Shown: in pieces, positions 8,509-17,642 of the stretch | Layout: every line of letters begins with the position of its first letter | How positions within the stretch are numbered: the stretch's first letter is position 1 | DNA from: Candidatus Iainarchaeum sp. | GTDB taxonomy: Archaea > Iainarchaeota > Iainarchaeia > Iainarchaeales > DTGL01 | Reading direction: 5' to 3' | NCBI GenBank assembly: GCA_026396995.1 | Contig: JAPLVS010000002.1 | Coordinates: 1 to 32,662 of the forward strand | DNA: 32,662 nt | Made by a program: the position numbers and the translations under genes | The notes under the pieces: model-generated | What the model was told of the DNA's origin: nothing | The model's input: the letters and a program-made list of their open reading frames with translations, nothing else | The model's database searches: none

Positions 8509-8598
8509 GGGCTGGTAGATCAATGGTAGATCGCCACATTGGCAACTTCGACGAGGCCAAAGTTGTGGAGGCTCTGGGTTCGAGCCCCAGCCAGTCCA
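8509..8598 (+). tRNA. tRNA-Ala(GGC) with an 18-nt intron at 37/38 (intron 8545..8562)
   Basis: Acceptor GGGCTGG/CCAGTCC with G3:U70; D arm GATC-AATGGTA-GATC; anticodon stem CCACA/TGTGG; loop TTGGCA|T; T-arm CTGGG-TTCGAGC-CCCAG. BHB: TTGG/CCAA central helix with 3-nt bulges. Confidence 0.94.
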
Positions 8599-8613
8599 CT
8601 TTTCCCCCACAGC

Positions 8614-9321
8614 CTATTTCTTTTTCTCGAGAAGGCGGCGGAGTTCGTTTATTGCCACCTGCAGCCTGTTCCTTTCAAAACCCTGCTGCTTAGGGAGAAC
8701 TCTTTCGGCATAGGCGAGCGCTTCTTGGATTCTTTCCAGCGGAGCGTTCTGGAAGACAGCCTGCACGACCAGCCGCTCCCTGTCAAGCTTGGCAGTCTGG
8801 GTTCTCACTGCATTCGGGTCCACTATTTGGCCTGACAGCCTTTTTATGGTTGATGGCTTTAGGCGGCCTTGCTTCAAAATCCTGAAATAATGCGTGGCAT
8901 TGCCCCAGTCCAGGCCAGTCAAGCCTTCGATTTCGGTCCAGGAAAGGCCTGCCCTGCGCAAATCATAGATCAGGTTTACTTTGTATGCTTCGACCTTTTT
9001 TCGGTCATTCAAAAGCCGTTCGTAGCGCCATTTTTCGCTTTCAGGGGCTTTGGCCCTTAGGCGTTTTACGTACCTCAATAATTGGGCGTCATACAATCCA
9101 AGCTCCGAAAGCATTTCGCCGGCAGAATAACTGCCCCTGACCATGCCGTTGATTTCGCGTTCTTCCACTTGAAGTTCTTCGCTGGATTTCCTCCTGCGTT
9201 TTGGCGAAGGCTTCACTCTGGGAGCTGGAAAAGCAGGCATTAAAGGCCTGTCAAGCCACAAAAAAGAGGGCGGCCTCCTGCTTTTCCTGTGCCCTGTCGG
9301 CTTTCTGCCCGGCCTCGCCAT
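8614..9321 (-). CDS. Hypothetical basic protein with HTH-like segment
   Basis: LRRAGLSWTEIEGLTGLDWGNATHYFRILKQGRL resembles a helix-turn-helix; Arg/Lys/Pro-rich N-terminus. Confidence 0.7.
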   Translation of the reverse strand: MARPGRKPTGHRKSRRPPSFLWLDRPLMPAFPAPRVKPSPKRRRKSSEELQVEEREINGMVRGSYSAGEMLSELGLYDAQLLRYVKRLRAKAPESEKWRYERLLNDRKKVEAYKVNLIYDLRRAGLSWTEIEGLTGLDWGNATHYFRILKQGRLKPSTIKRLSGQIVDPNAVRTQTAKLDRERLVVQAVFQNAPLERIQEALAYAERVLPKQQGFERNRLQVAINELRRLLEKKK

Positions 9322-9360
9322 GCATAGATATTGTGCCTTCTAACATTTAACAATTTTTCC

Positions 9361-9376
9361 ATGCTATTATTAGCAT
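9361..9376. repeat. Inverted repeat ATGCTA-ttat-TAGCAT in a divergent intergenic region
   Basis: Perfect 6-bp arms, 4-nt spacer, between start codons at 9321(-) and 9451(+). Confidence 0.6.
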
Positions 9377-9450
9377 CCGATTTGGGAAAACTGGCTGGAA
9401 TAAGGTTTTTATACCACATAGGCTGTTATAGATTTGGAATGTAGGTTGGC

Positions 9451-11712
9451 ATGCCGGACAAAAAAAGCATTATTCTGGAATCGGTCAGGAAACTGATTGC
9501 ACTGGACCTGAGCGAGGACGAAATAATAAGGAATCTGAGAGACGTCGGCATAGGCGAAAAGGACGCAAAACAGATTCTGATGGAAGTAAGGGGCGTGAAA
9601 AAAGAGGCGCCCAAGCTGCTGCCCTCAAAGCCAATGCCGATGCCTGAACCAGAGCCTGAACCGGATGAAGAGCTGCCTGAAACGCTGCCTGACGCCGAAG
9701 AAGACCTTATGAGAAGGCTTTCCGAAGGCCTCGATGAGGATTCGGACAAGAAAAAGGACAGGGAATCCTGGGAAAAAGCCGTAATGGCGACAGTCAACAA
9801 AAAGGCAGATGAAATAAAGACGATAAAGGAAGAGCTGGATTCAACGCTTGACAGGAAAGTCAAGGAAGGCCTTGACAGGGAATACAAGAAAATTTCCACT
9901 TTAATCAATTCGAAAAGCGCGCTTTTAAGCGAAAAAATAGGCTCTGACATGGAGGAAAAGAAAAGGGAAGTCGACCAAATCCTCGAGCAAAGGGTAAAAG
10001 AGATAAGGAAAATAAACGAGGAAATGAAGCGCGGCCTCGAGGAATTAAGCGAATGGGAGAAAAAGCACGAAAAATTAAGGGCCGAAATAGACGAAATAGG
10101 CAAAAAAATCGAGAACACGAAAGCCGAAGGGCTTACCCAGCTGCTTGCGAAAGGAAAGGAAAACAGTGATGAATTAAGGGCGTTTGTCGAAAAGGCAAGA
10201 AAGGAAATCGACGAGGAAATAGAGGCATTCGGCAAGGACTTCGAAGCAGACAAGGCTGCAACCGCAAAAGAACTTGAGGCGGCCAGGGATGCTTCGCTTA
10301 AGGAAATGCTCAAAGAAAAAGAAGCGACCAAAAAAGACATAAGGGACGAGCAGAAGGGCAGAGTGAAGGCACTGCAGGCAGAACTCGAGGAAAAAAGGGT
10401 CACTCATTTAAAAGAACTGGATTCCGTGCTCGCGGAGCGGTTCGACAAAGCCCAAAAGGATTTCACGGAAATGAAAACAGCCCTTTTCTCGGAAGTCGAA
10501 GACACGCTCAAGGATTCAAGGAATGAAACCGAAGATTTCGTCGCCAAAGCCCAGGCGGAAATCAAGAGGCTGGACTCGCGCGTCACAAAAACCCTCGAAT
10601 TGGAATCTGAAGTCATAGAGGACGTGATGAACGAGGCAAGGGAAAAAATCGAAAGGGTGAAATTCGAGAATCAAAAGGATCTCGAGGCGAAAATAAACGA
10701 GGAAATCAGGAAATTCGGGGAACTGGTCGAAAAAATCGACCCGGAAAAAGTGAAGGCGAAAATCGCGGACCTCGAAAAAACAAAGGAAAGGATAAGGGCG
10801 GAAATAAGCAGGACAATAAACGAGCAGGTTTCAGGCATCGAAAAGGAGTACAGCGAAAAAATAAGGAAAAGGCTCGCGGAAATAGAGGAAAAAAGCGCGC
10901 AGACAAACAAAAAACTCGAGGAAACGATTGCGGACGCCCAGAAAAAGGCGAAAGAAATCGAGGGCATAGACAAGGACATCGATGATAAAATCACAAAAAG
11001 AATGAACGAAATAGAAAAGGAATACAGCGAAAAGGTCAAGCCGAGGATAAGCGAAATAGAGGGCATGAAAAAAGGCTATGACGAAAAAATAATCGAAATA
11101 AACAGGCAGATCCAGGAAATGGAAAAAGAAAAAGGCAAGCTGGTGGTGCAGCTCAACTCCGAAATAATAAAGTCGAAAAGCGAGCTCAAAGACTTCCAGA
11201 AAACAACGCAGGAAGAAATGAAGGCGCTTTCGGCGCAGGCCTCTGACATCGTGAACAGGAAGGCAGCGCTCATGAAAGGCCTCGAGCCCTACGCAGCAAT
11301 GGACCTGCTTACAATACGGAGAAAGCTCGCGCAGGCCGTATTAAAGGAAATGGAAGCCTCGATGACGGCCAAGCTGAAGGAAAACATTGACGCAATGGAA
11401 AAAGCAAAGGCGCAGGCGCGCGCCGAAGCCCTGAAAGCTGTCGGCGCAGAAGAACTGCAGGCAAGGGTGAGGGAATTGAACCTTTTCAAGGAGCAGTTCC
11501 TCAAGGCGATAGACATGAACATCGAGAAATTCAACCAGCGCATCCATGCCTTCAACAGCACATCAAAGCAGATGGAAGCCCAGTTCAGCCTGAGACTGAA
11601 AATGATCGACCAGAAAATGGACGAACTCGACAAATTCGAGAAAAACTTCTCGAAAGCAATCGGCGCCAGCCTCGACAAAATGCAGCAGGCCCCCAAAGAA
11701 GAAAAAAAATAA
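9451..11712 (+). CDS. Long coiled-coil protein, 753 aa, SMC/myosin-like composition
   Basis: Extended E/K/R/A-rich heptad-like sequence; N-terminal small helical domain (SVRKLIALDLSEDEIIRNLRDVGIGEKDAKQILMEVRG). No TM helix seen. Confidence 0.88.
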   Translation: MPDKKSIILESVRKLIALDLSEDEIIRNLRDVGIGEKDAKQILMEVRGVKKEAPKLLPSKPMPMPEPEPEPDEELPETLPDAEEDLMRRLSEGLDEDSDKKKDRESWEKAVMATVNKKADEIKTIKEELDSTLDRKVKEGLDREYKKISTLINSKSALLSEKIGSDMEEKKREVDQILEQRVKEIRKINEEMKRGLEELSEWEKKHEKLRAEIDEIGKKIENTKAEGLTQLLAKGKENSDELRAFVEKARKEIDEEIEAFGKDFEADKAATAKELEAARDASLKEMLKEKEATKKDIRDEQKGRVKALQAELEEKRVTHLKELDSVLAERFDKAQKDFTEMKTALFSEVEDTLKDSRNETEDFVAKAQAEIKRLDSRVTKTLELESEVIEDVMNEAREKIERVKFENQKDLEAKINEEIRKFGELVEKIDPEKVKAKIADLEKTKERIRAEISRTINEQVSGIEKEYSEKIRKRLAEIEEKSAQTNKKLEETIADAQKKAKEIEGIDKDIDDKITKRMNEIEKEYSEKVKPRISEIEGMKKGYDEKIIEINRQIQEMEKEKGKLVVQLNSEIIKSKSELKDFQKTTQEEMKALSAQASDIVNRKAALMKGLEPYAAMDLLTIRRKLAQAVLKEMEASMTAKLKENIDAMEKAKAQARAEALKAVGAEELQARVRELNLFKEQFLKAIDMNIEKFNQRIHAFNSTSKQMEAQFSLRLKMIDQKMDELDKFEKNFSKAIGASLDKMQQAPKEEKK

Positions 11713-11925
11713 TCATTTGCCCTTTTTCTTCCTGATTTCTTTCTGGACCGATTTTATTTTCTTGGAAGGGAATTCCGGGAAGGACATGAAGCCCATGGGC
11801 GGCTTGGAACCGCAACTACCGCAATAGTCCCAGACGCTTATAAAATCTCCATCGGCTCTTATATCGGTGCTCCCGCATTTCGGGCACACTTTCTCAAACT
11901 TTTCTTTTTCGGGCATGAAAATCAA
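11713..11925 (-). CDS. Small zinc-ribbon protein
   Basis: CPKCGSTDIRADGDFISVWDYCGSCGSKPPMGF: CxxC...CxxC ribbon. Confidence 0.8.
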   Translation of the reverse strand: MIFMPEKEKFEKVCPKCGSTDIRADGDFISVWDYCGSCGSKPPMGFMSFPEFPSKKIKSVQKEIRKKKGK

Positions 11926-11931
11926 GAATGG

Positions 11932-12003
11932 TGGGCCCGGGCGGAATCGGACCGCCGCTGCGACCGTGTCAGGGTCGCGTCCTAACCATTAGACTACAGG
12001 CCC
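11932..12003 (-). tRNA. tRNA-Val(GAC), no intron
   Basis: Minus strand GGGCCTGTAGTCTAATGGTTAGGACGCGACCCTGACACGGTCGC...GGTCCGATTCC...CGGGCCCA; anticodon loop CTGACAC. Confidence 0.92.
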
Positions 12004-12061
12004 ATGGTAGAATAGAATAAGATTTCCAGCGGAAAAGTTTTAAAGGATTGGATTCGTTTTT

Positions 12062-12805
12062 TCAGGCGCGCGGGCGCGCAAAAGCAAGCCTTGGTGGCTG
12101 CCTTAAAACCGCGCGCGTGGATGGTCGGTTGGCCGCGGTGCGATAGGCTTTCACTGGAACAGGGACAGGTTTTGGCAAAGGTCTTGGTGCCAGGCTCTTG
12201 AGCCTTGGCAATTCTTTTTGCAGTTTTGCTTTCGCCCACTCGCGCACTTTTTCTGGGGCTTTTGGCGGCACCAAGTAAATCCTCCAGCGCCATGGGGTTC
12301 CAACCAAGCCCGGCACTCTTTGCTGATATAAATAACGATAGTACTCCAACCGGGTTGGTTTTCTTAAAACCAAGTCGCCGTTTTGTGCCACATAACAGAG
12401 CGGGTGGGTTTTTGCCACTTCGGCAGTATCAATCCAGCGCTCTGGATACAACCCCTCAATCTCAGATTTTGGCTGGAGAATGCCGTATTCTTGCATTGAA
12501 GAAAGCAAGAGCTCATTGCGGTACCTAACGAGGTTACTAGCCAACTTTGCGCCAAAGGCGGCTGGAAGGCCAAAAACTGCCCCCACTGCTGGCGCTCCCG
12601 AAGCCCCTATATAACCAACGACCGCTGTCTCCGCCCAAAGCCCAACACGCAAGCGCCTCGACTCCCTCATATCATATCTTCCCTTTTTTGGAAGTTTCAT
12701 GCCTGGCTCCCCGATTATGCGCTGAAGTTGCGGGTTCAGGTGCCCCCAGGGAATTCTCACCGTTGTTCTTTCCCTCAAATCAGCCGGCTCTTTCTTGGAA
12801 CGCAT
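12062..12805 (-). CDS. Hypothetical protein
   Basis: Long ORF in the gap between tRNA-Val and ncsA. Hydrophobic central segment (VVGYIGASGAPAVGAVFGLPAAFGAKLASNLV); Pro/Arg-rich C-terminus. Confidence 0.65.
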   Translation of the reverse strand: MRSKKEPADLRERTTVRIPWGHLNPQLQRIIGEPGMKLPKKGRYDMRESRRLRVGLWAETAVVGYIGASGAPAVGAVFGLPAAFGAKLASNLVRYRNELLLSSMQEYGILQPKSEIEGLYPERWIDTAEVAKTHPLCYVAQNGDLVLRKPTRLEYYRYLYQQRVPGLVGTPWRWRIYLVPPKAPEKVREWAKAKLQKELPRLKSLAPRPLPKPVPVPVKAYRTAANRPSTRAVLRQPPRLAFARPRA

Positions 12806-12874
12806 GAAATAATATTGCCTGTGAAGAATTTAAGGGTTTTCCTGCCGAGCCGAAAAAGCATTAAAAGGAATTGC

Positions 12875-13897
12875 TCAGCGCTTTGCCTTGCCCAGTTTCT
12901 TGAGCATCTCGATTTTCGCGCAAGCCTCGCACTTTTCTCCAGCCGATGGCTCGCCGCACTTTTTGCACTTGTTTATTTTAACCCTCAGCTTAGCCGCCAG
13001 CTCAGATTCGGCCAGCTTCGGCTTTAAGCGGTTGTAGAACTGCCACAACGAATATTTTGTGCCTGGGTATTTTTCCTCAAGCTGGTTCAGCAGGGCGCGG
13101 TAATCGTTGCGTTTCGCTTCCTCGCTGAAAGGACAGCATTCCCCTGTGTAGGATTCCAAACCTGCGAATTGGATATAGTAGAATACCTCGCGTTCAGGGA
13201 TTTCGCACAAAGGCTTAATCCTCTGCACAAAGCCTTTCCTTTCGATGAGGCCGGTTTTGGCTCCGCTCCTTGGAAACCTGCGCCAATCATTATCGCACAC
13301 GTTCATCAAAATGCTTTGCGTTTCATCGTCAAGGTTGTGGCCTGTGGCAAGGGAGTCGGCTTTCAGCTGGCGGGCTGCGCGGTTCAAAATGGAGCGGCGG
13401 AGTGTGCCGCAGAAAGTGCAGGGCGAACCGAGATTGAGTTCCGGGTGCTTTTCGAGCAGGGCGGCGATTTGCTTCATTGTGAAGCCGAATTCTTTTTTCA
13501 GGGAAAATTCCTTGAAGGGAATCTTCCAGGCCTTGCAATTTTTTTTGGCGACCTTCAGGGCCTCATTGCGGTATCCCGGAATGCCTTCGTCAATAAGGAT
13601 TGCCGTGATTGGATTGGTTTCGGAGAAGAATTTTTTGAGCAGGAGAAGAGCCAGTGTTGAATCTTTTCCTCCGCTGTAACCTACCGCGATTTTGTCGCCT
13701 TTTTTTACCAGGGAATATGCCCTTATTGTTTTCTTGAATCTGTGTTCTATGAGTTCAAGGAAGTGTTTTTCGCAGAATTTTTGCGGGCCATAAGGCAACA
13801 GGATTTCGGCCTTAGAACCGCATTTGAGGCATTTGTCGCCTTTTACGACTCCTTTTTCCAAGCCGAAAAGCTTTGAGTAAGCACAGCCAGCAGTCAT
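12875..13897 (-). CDS. ncsA: tRNA 2-thiolation protein, NcsA/TtuA/Ncs6-type
   Basis: GYSGGKDSTLALLLL PP-loop, N-terminal CLKCG...C..H zinc finger, C-terminal CKKCGEPSAGEKCEAC ribbon, GHNLDDETQSILMN. Confidence 0.93.
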   Translation of the reverse strand: MTAGCAYSKLFGLEKGVVKGDKCLKCGSKAEILLPYGPQKFCEKHFLELIEHRFKKTIRAYSLVKKGDKIAVGYSGGKDSTLALLLLKKFFSETNPITAILIDEGIPGYRNEALKVAKKNCKAWKIPFKEFSLKKEFGFTMKQIAALLEKHPELNLGSPCTFCGTLRRSILNRAARQLKADSLATGHNLDDETQSILMNVCDNDWRRFPRSGAKTGLIERKGFVQRIKPLCEIPEREVFYYIQFAGLESYTGECCPFSEEAKRNDYRALLNQLEEKYPGTKYSLWQFYNRLKPKLAESELAAKLRVKINKCKKCGEPSAGEKCEACAKIEMLKKLGKAKR

Positions 13898-13973
13898 TCC
13901 AATACCTTTAAATTTCTTGCTTATAGGAATTAGTTAATCGTAAGTGCTTTAATGCTCTTTTTTTGTGATTTTT

Positions 13974-14579
13974 ATGGGTGCAGGAAAATATATTCAGGAA
14001 ACTTTCGAGAAAGAAATGGCTGGAAAAAAGGACGCCAATTACAATTACAAGGCTGCCCAGCGCGAAAGGCTGCTTGAATACAGGAAAGACAAGAGCGCTG
14101 TAGTGAGGGTTGACCACCCAACAAACCCGCCGAGAGCCCATGCTTTAGGCTATAAGGCAAAAAAAGGCTTTATTTTGGCAAGGGCGCGCATAAGGAAAGG
14201 CGGCGGAAAGCACGACAGGGCAAGGTCAAGGAGAAAGCCGAAAAAGCAGGGAACAGAAAAATTGACAATGAAGAAAAACATCCAGACAATTGCGGAAGGC
14301 AGGGCCGGAAACAAGTTCAAGAACTGCGAAGTGTTGAATTCTTATTTGATAGGGGAAGACGGCAAAAACAAGTACTTTGAAGTGATTTTGGTCGACCCCT
14401 CGGCGCCGGAAATCAAGGCAGACAAGACAATCAACTGGATTTGCTCAGGCAAGCACCACGGCCGCGCCGAAAGAGGCCTCACAAGCGCCGGCAAAAGAGC
14501 CCGTGGGCTGCGGGGCAAGGGCAGAGGCTACGAAAAAGTAAGGCCTGGCGCAGCAGCCCACCTCAACAGGCTGAAATAA
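13974..14579 (+). CDS. rpl15e: 50S ribosomal protein L15e
   Basis: MGAGKYIQETFEKEM...RVDHPTNPPRAHALGYKAKKGFILARARIRKGG...GRAERGLTSAGKRARGLRGKGRGYEK. Confidence 0.97.
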   Translation: MGAGKYIQETFEKEMAGKKDANYNYKAAQRERLLEYRKDKSAVVRVDHPTNPPRAHALGYKAKKGFILARARIRKGGGKHDRARSRRKPKKQGTEKLTMKKNIQTIAEGRAGNKFKNCEVLNSYLIGEDGKNKYFEVILVDPSAPEIKADKTINWICSGKHHGRAERGLTSAGKRARGLRGKGRGYEKVRPGAAAHLNRLK

Positions 14580-14616
14580 AACTGGTTTTATTTCTTTGCC
14601 ACTAAAAACTATTTTA

Positions 14617-15405
14617 ATGGAAAAGCCTGATTTTGTCATTGTCCGCGGAGAGCACCGCAACGAAATAACAGCTTTTTATCTGGCTCCACAGGTAGCGGTA
14701 AGGCTAAGGAAAATGGGTTATACAGTAAAAGTCGAGACCGTGCCAAGGGAAGTTAGCATGACGGGATTCATGCAAAACGTTGACCCTGCCAAAAGAAGCT
14801 TTAGCCATGAACGCGAAATAATTAAAGCTTATGAAAAGGGCAGGGTTGATTGGCAGAATGGAATAGCTGAAAGATATTATGGGTCCACAATAGTTGACTT
14901 TCACAATGATTTTGGGGCATTCAATGAGCCTCCGCCAAAAGACGGGCCTTGGAAATGGCGCGGTTCACTCGAATTGGGAAAAAAAGGGGCATTCATCAGC
15001 TGGAGCCGAGCAACAACAAGAATGGGCTCTTACACCCCCATAGAAATTCCGGCTGTTTTCAAACCGATTAAATCAAAGGCAATAAGGGACAGCCACTTCA
15101 CTTTTCAGGAAGGCATTCACTTCCGCGGACACCACAGGACCGACAGAGAATGGTCCAAAAAGCTCGGCTGGACCGGAAAAGAAATGGTTCAAGCCCTGGT
15201 TGAAACCGCGCTTGAGATAAGGAAAGGTTCAGGAAGGGGGTTTAGGGAAATCCCTACAAACATGGCTGCGTACAGGAAAATGAAATTGATGGTGGCGGAC
15301 AGGATAAGGAAAGAAAGAGGGCTTCCGTTAATGAAGCCTGCAAAAAAAAGATTAAGTGAAAGATGGCCATTCAGCCGGATGAGAAGAACCGCAAAACACA
15401 AATAA
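14617..15405 (+). CDS. M14 (AstE/ASPA)-like putative metallohydrolase, paralogue A
   Basis: IVRGEHRNEITAF (HxxE), TIVDFHNDFGAF, PIEIPAVFKP, FRGHHRTD. Strong similarity to 15788..16594. M14 assignment is inferred. Confidence 0.7.
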   Translation: MEKPDFVIVRGEHRNEITAFYLAPQVAVRLRKMGYTVKVETVPREVSMTGFMQNVDPAKRSFSHEREIIKAYEKGRVDWQNGIAERYYGSTIVDFHNDFGAFNEPPPKDGPWKWRGSLELGKKGAFISWSRATTRMGSYTPIEIPAVFKPIKSKAIRDSHFTFQEGIHFRGHHRTDREWSKKLGWTGKEMVQALVETALEIRKGSGRGFREIPTNMAAYRKMKLMVADRIRKERGLPLMKPAKKRLSERWPFSRMRRTAKHK

Positions 15406-15441
15406 AAACAAATAAAACAGTTTACAGGCTAATTCTTTGGA

Positions 15442-15795
15442 ATGCAAGAAAAACTGCCAGGCTTCAGGGAAGCACGCGACCTCGCTGAATTGAACGCAGC
15501 ACTGCAGGACAGCAAAGCGAAGGCGGTGCTGTTTAGGTCTGGGCGCTCGAAAAGCTTTGATTTGCAGGCATTGAAAAAGGCCGCCGAGAGCGGCAAGGAA
15601 TTCTATGTTTCTTTCGAAGAATTTCTTGAGGGAGACCAGCGCGAAAGAAAAGAACTGTTCAAAAACTTTTTCTCCCTGTTTAAAATCGCAAAAAAGGCAA
15701 AATTGCAAATCAAAATCCTTGGCTCAGGAAAAGAATCGGAAGAAGAACTGGAATTTTTTGGTGAATTTCTGGGAAAGGGCGGGAAACATGGCTGA
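15442..15795 (+). CDS. Short RNase P component 3 (Rpp30)-like protein, apparently half length
   Basis: AVLFRSGRSKSFDLQALKKAAESGKEFYVSFEEFLEGDQRERKELFKNFFSLFKIAKKAKLQIKILGSGKESEEELEFFGEFLG resembles the C-terminal half of archaeal Rnp3; located downstream of rpl15e. Confidence 0.55.
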   Translation: MQEKLPGFREARDLAELNAALQDSKAKAVLFRSGRSKSFDLQALKKAAESGKEFYVSFEEFLEGDQRERKELFKNFFSLFKIAKKAKLQIKILGSGKESEEELEFFGEFLGKGGKHG

Positions 15796-16594
15796 GAAGC
15801 CTGACATTGTGATAATCCGCGGTGACCACCGCAACGAAATAACGGCTTTCCAGCTCGCCCCGGAAGTGGCAGCAAGGCTGCAGGAAATGGGTCACACTGT
15901 AAAAGTCGAGACCGTGCCAAGGGAAATCAGCATGATGGGTTATATGCTTCAAGTCGACCCTTCAAAGAGAAATTGGAAAAATACACCGGACGTACTCAAT
16001 GCAATGATAAAAGCACAGGATGACTGGTATAAAAAAACAGCCGAAAGATATGGCGGAGCAACAATAGTGGACTTCCACAATGAACTCGGTGCTTTCAACG
16101 AGCCTAGCCCAATAATGGACGGCGTAAATGAATTGCGCGGGTTTCTGGAAAAAAGAGAAAAAGCACGCATTACCTTTTCCAAGTATGGTTCTGAGCGAGG
16201 ATTCATTACTTATCTTGAAATTCCCGCTGTCTACAAGCCAATCAAAGCCAAAGTTGTAAACGAAAGTCATTTCCCTTTGGAAGTCGGCGTATCCTTCCGC
16301 GGGCACCATCGAGTCGATCTGGAGTGGTCGCAAAATCTCGGCTGGGCCGGAAAAGAAATGGTTCAAGCGCTTGCGGAAACAGTTGCCGACATAAAAATAA
16401 GGGGGTTGGGATTTGGTTCCAGGGCAATCCGTACAAATATGAAGGCATACCGGCAAATGAAAAGGCAGCTGGCAAAAAGGATAAGGATAGAAAGCGGAAT
16501 CCAGCCGGCAGAACCATGGCCGAAAAGGGAAAGGAGCGCAACAGAAACAAAAACGCGAAAAGGATGGTTCAGGCTGAGGCGGGCAAGGGCATAA
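15788..16594 (+). CDS. M14 (AstE/ASPA)-like putative metallohydrolase, paralogue B
   Basis: IIRGDHRNEITAF, TIVDFHNELGAF, YLEIPAVYKP, FRGHHRVD. ATG at 15788 overlaps the upstream ORF by 8 nt. Confidence 0.7.
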   Translation: MAEKPDIVIIRGDHRNEITAFQLAPEVAARLQEMGHTVKVETVPREISMMGYMLQVDPSKRNWKNTPDVLNAMIKAQDDWYKKTAERYGGATIVDFHNELGAFNEPSPIMDGVNELRGFLEKREKARITFSKYGSERGFITYLEIPAVYKPIKAKVVNESHFPLEVGVSFRGHHRVDLEWSQNLGWAGKEMVQALAETVADIKIRGLGFGSRAIRTNMKAYRQMKRQLAKRIRIESGIQPAEPWPKRERSATETKTRKGWFRLRRARA

Positions 16595-16628
16595 AAACCA
16601 TTAAAACGCTTTTTTCGCTAATTCTAGC

Positions 16629-17642
16629 ATGATTGTAGGAAAGAAATGGTTCACCGCTGTCTGGCCTGAAGGCCGCACAGTGAAAATGATAGACCAAACC
16701 TTGCTGCCGCACAAATTCAGGATTGCTTCCTTCAAAAACCACCATGAAACCGCAAAGGCAATCAAGGAAATGGTTGTGCGCGGGGCAGGCTCGATTGGGG
16801 CGGCTGCGGCATTCGGTGCCGCGCAGGCAGTGATGGAAGGGAAAGCAACAAAAGGATTTGAGGAACTGCTGAACACAAGGCCGACTGCAAGGGATTTGTT
16901 TTGGGCAATCGAAAGGATGGAAAAAGCGGTTAAGGGCAAAGATGGAAAAGAAGCAAAACTGGCTGCGGTGAAGGAAGCCAGGGAAATCAGTGGCAGCTAT
17001 GTTGAAAACGGGCGGCTCATCGGCGAGCACGGCTCGGTTTTATTGCATGACGGAGCGAGGGTGCTAACGCACTGCAATGCAGGATGGCTTGCAATGCAGG
17101 ACTGGGGCTCGGCCCTGGCGCCAATTTATTGGGCCAAAAGGGAAGGGAACAGGGTTTTCGTTTTTGCAGATGAGACAAGGCCGAGATTGCAGGGCGCAAG
17201 GCTCACGGCATGGGAACTCGCGAATGAAGGAATCGAGCACAAAATAATTGCTGACAACGCCGCAGGATATTATATGCAAAAAGGGGACGTGGATATTTGC
17301 ATTGTGGGCGCCGACAGGGTCGCAAGGAACGGGGACATTGCAAACAAAATCGGCACTTATGAAAAGGCTGTTTTGGCTAAAGAGAACGGCATTCCTTTTT
17401 ATGTTGCCGCTCCGCTGAGCACGATTGATTTGAAATGCAAAAAGGGAGCGGACATAAAAATAGAGGAAAGGGACGAGAGGGAAGTGCTGTTCATTGAAGG
17501 CAAAAGGATTGCGAATGAAAAAAGCCACGCATTGAACCCTGGCTTCGATGTGACTCCTGCGCGGTACATTAAGGGGATAATCACAGAGGAAGGCATAATC
17601 CGGCCGAAGCCTGATGAAATAAAGGGTGTGTTTGATGCCTGA
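16629..17642 (+). CDS. mtnA: S-methyl-5-thioribose-1-phosphate isomerase family (MtnA/eIF2B-like)
   Basis: MIDQTLLPHKF...VVRGAGSIGAAAAFG...LTHCNAGWLA...ADNAAGYYMQKGDVDICIVGADRVARNGDIANKIGTYEKAVLA...FDVTPARYI. Confidence 0.93.
   Translation: MIVGKKWFTAVWPEGRTVKMIDQTLLPHKFRIASFKNHHETAKAIKEMVVRGAGSIGAAAAFGAAQAVMEGKATKGFEELLNTRPTARDLFWAIERMEKAVKGKDGKEAKLAAVKEAREISGSYVENGRLIGEHGSVLLHDGARVLTHCNAGWLAMQDWGSALAPIYWAKREGNRVFVFADETRPRLQGARLTAWELANEGIEHKIIADNAAGYYMQKGDVDICIVGADRVARNGDIANKIGTYEKAVLAKENGIPFYVAAPLSTIDLKCKKGADIKIEERDEREVLFIEGKRIANEKSHALNPGFDVTPARYIKGIITEEGIIRPKPDEIKGVFDA

Noticed and set aside
8344-8610. Minus-strand ORF spanning tRNA-Ala
   Set aside because: Overlaps a well-folded tRNA gene and the end of a plus-strand CDS; no coding support.
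9426-10403. 325-aa minus-strand Ser-rich ORF
   Set aside because: Antisense shadow of the E/K-rich coiled-coil gene; low-complexity Ser/Leu/Phe composition follows from complementing gaa/aag codons.
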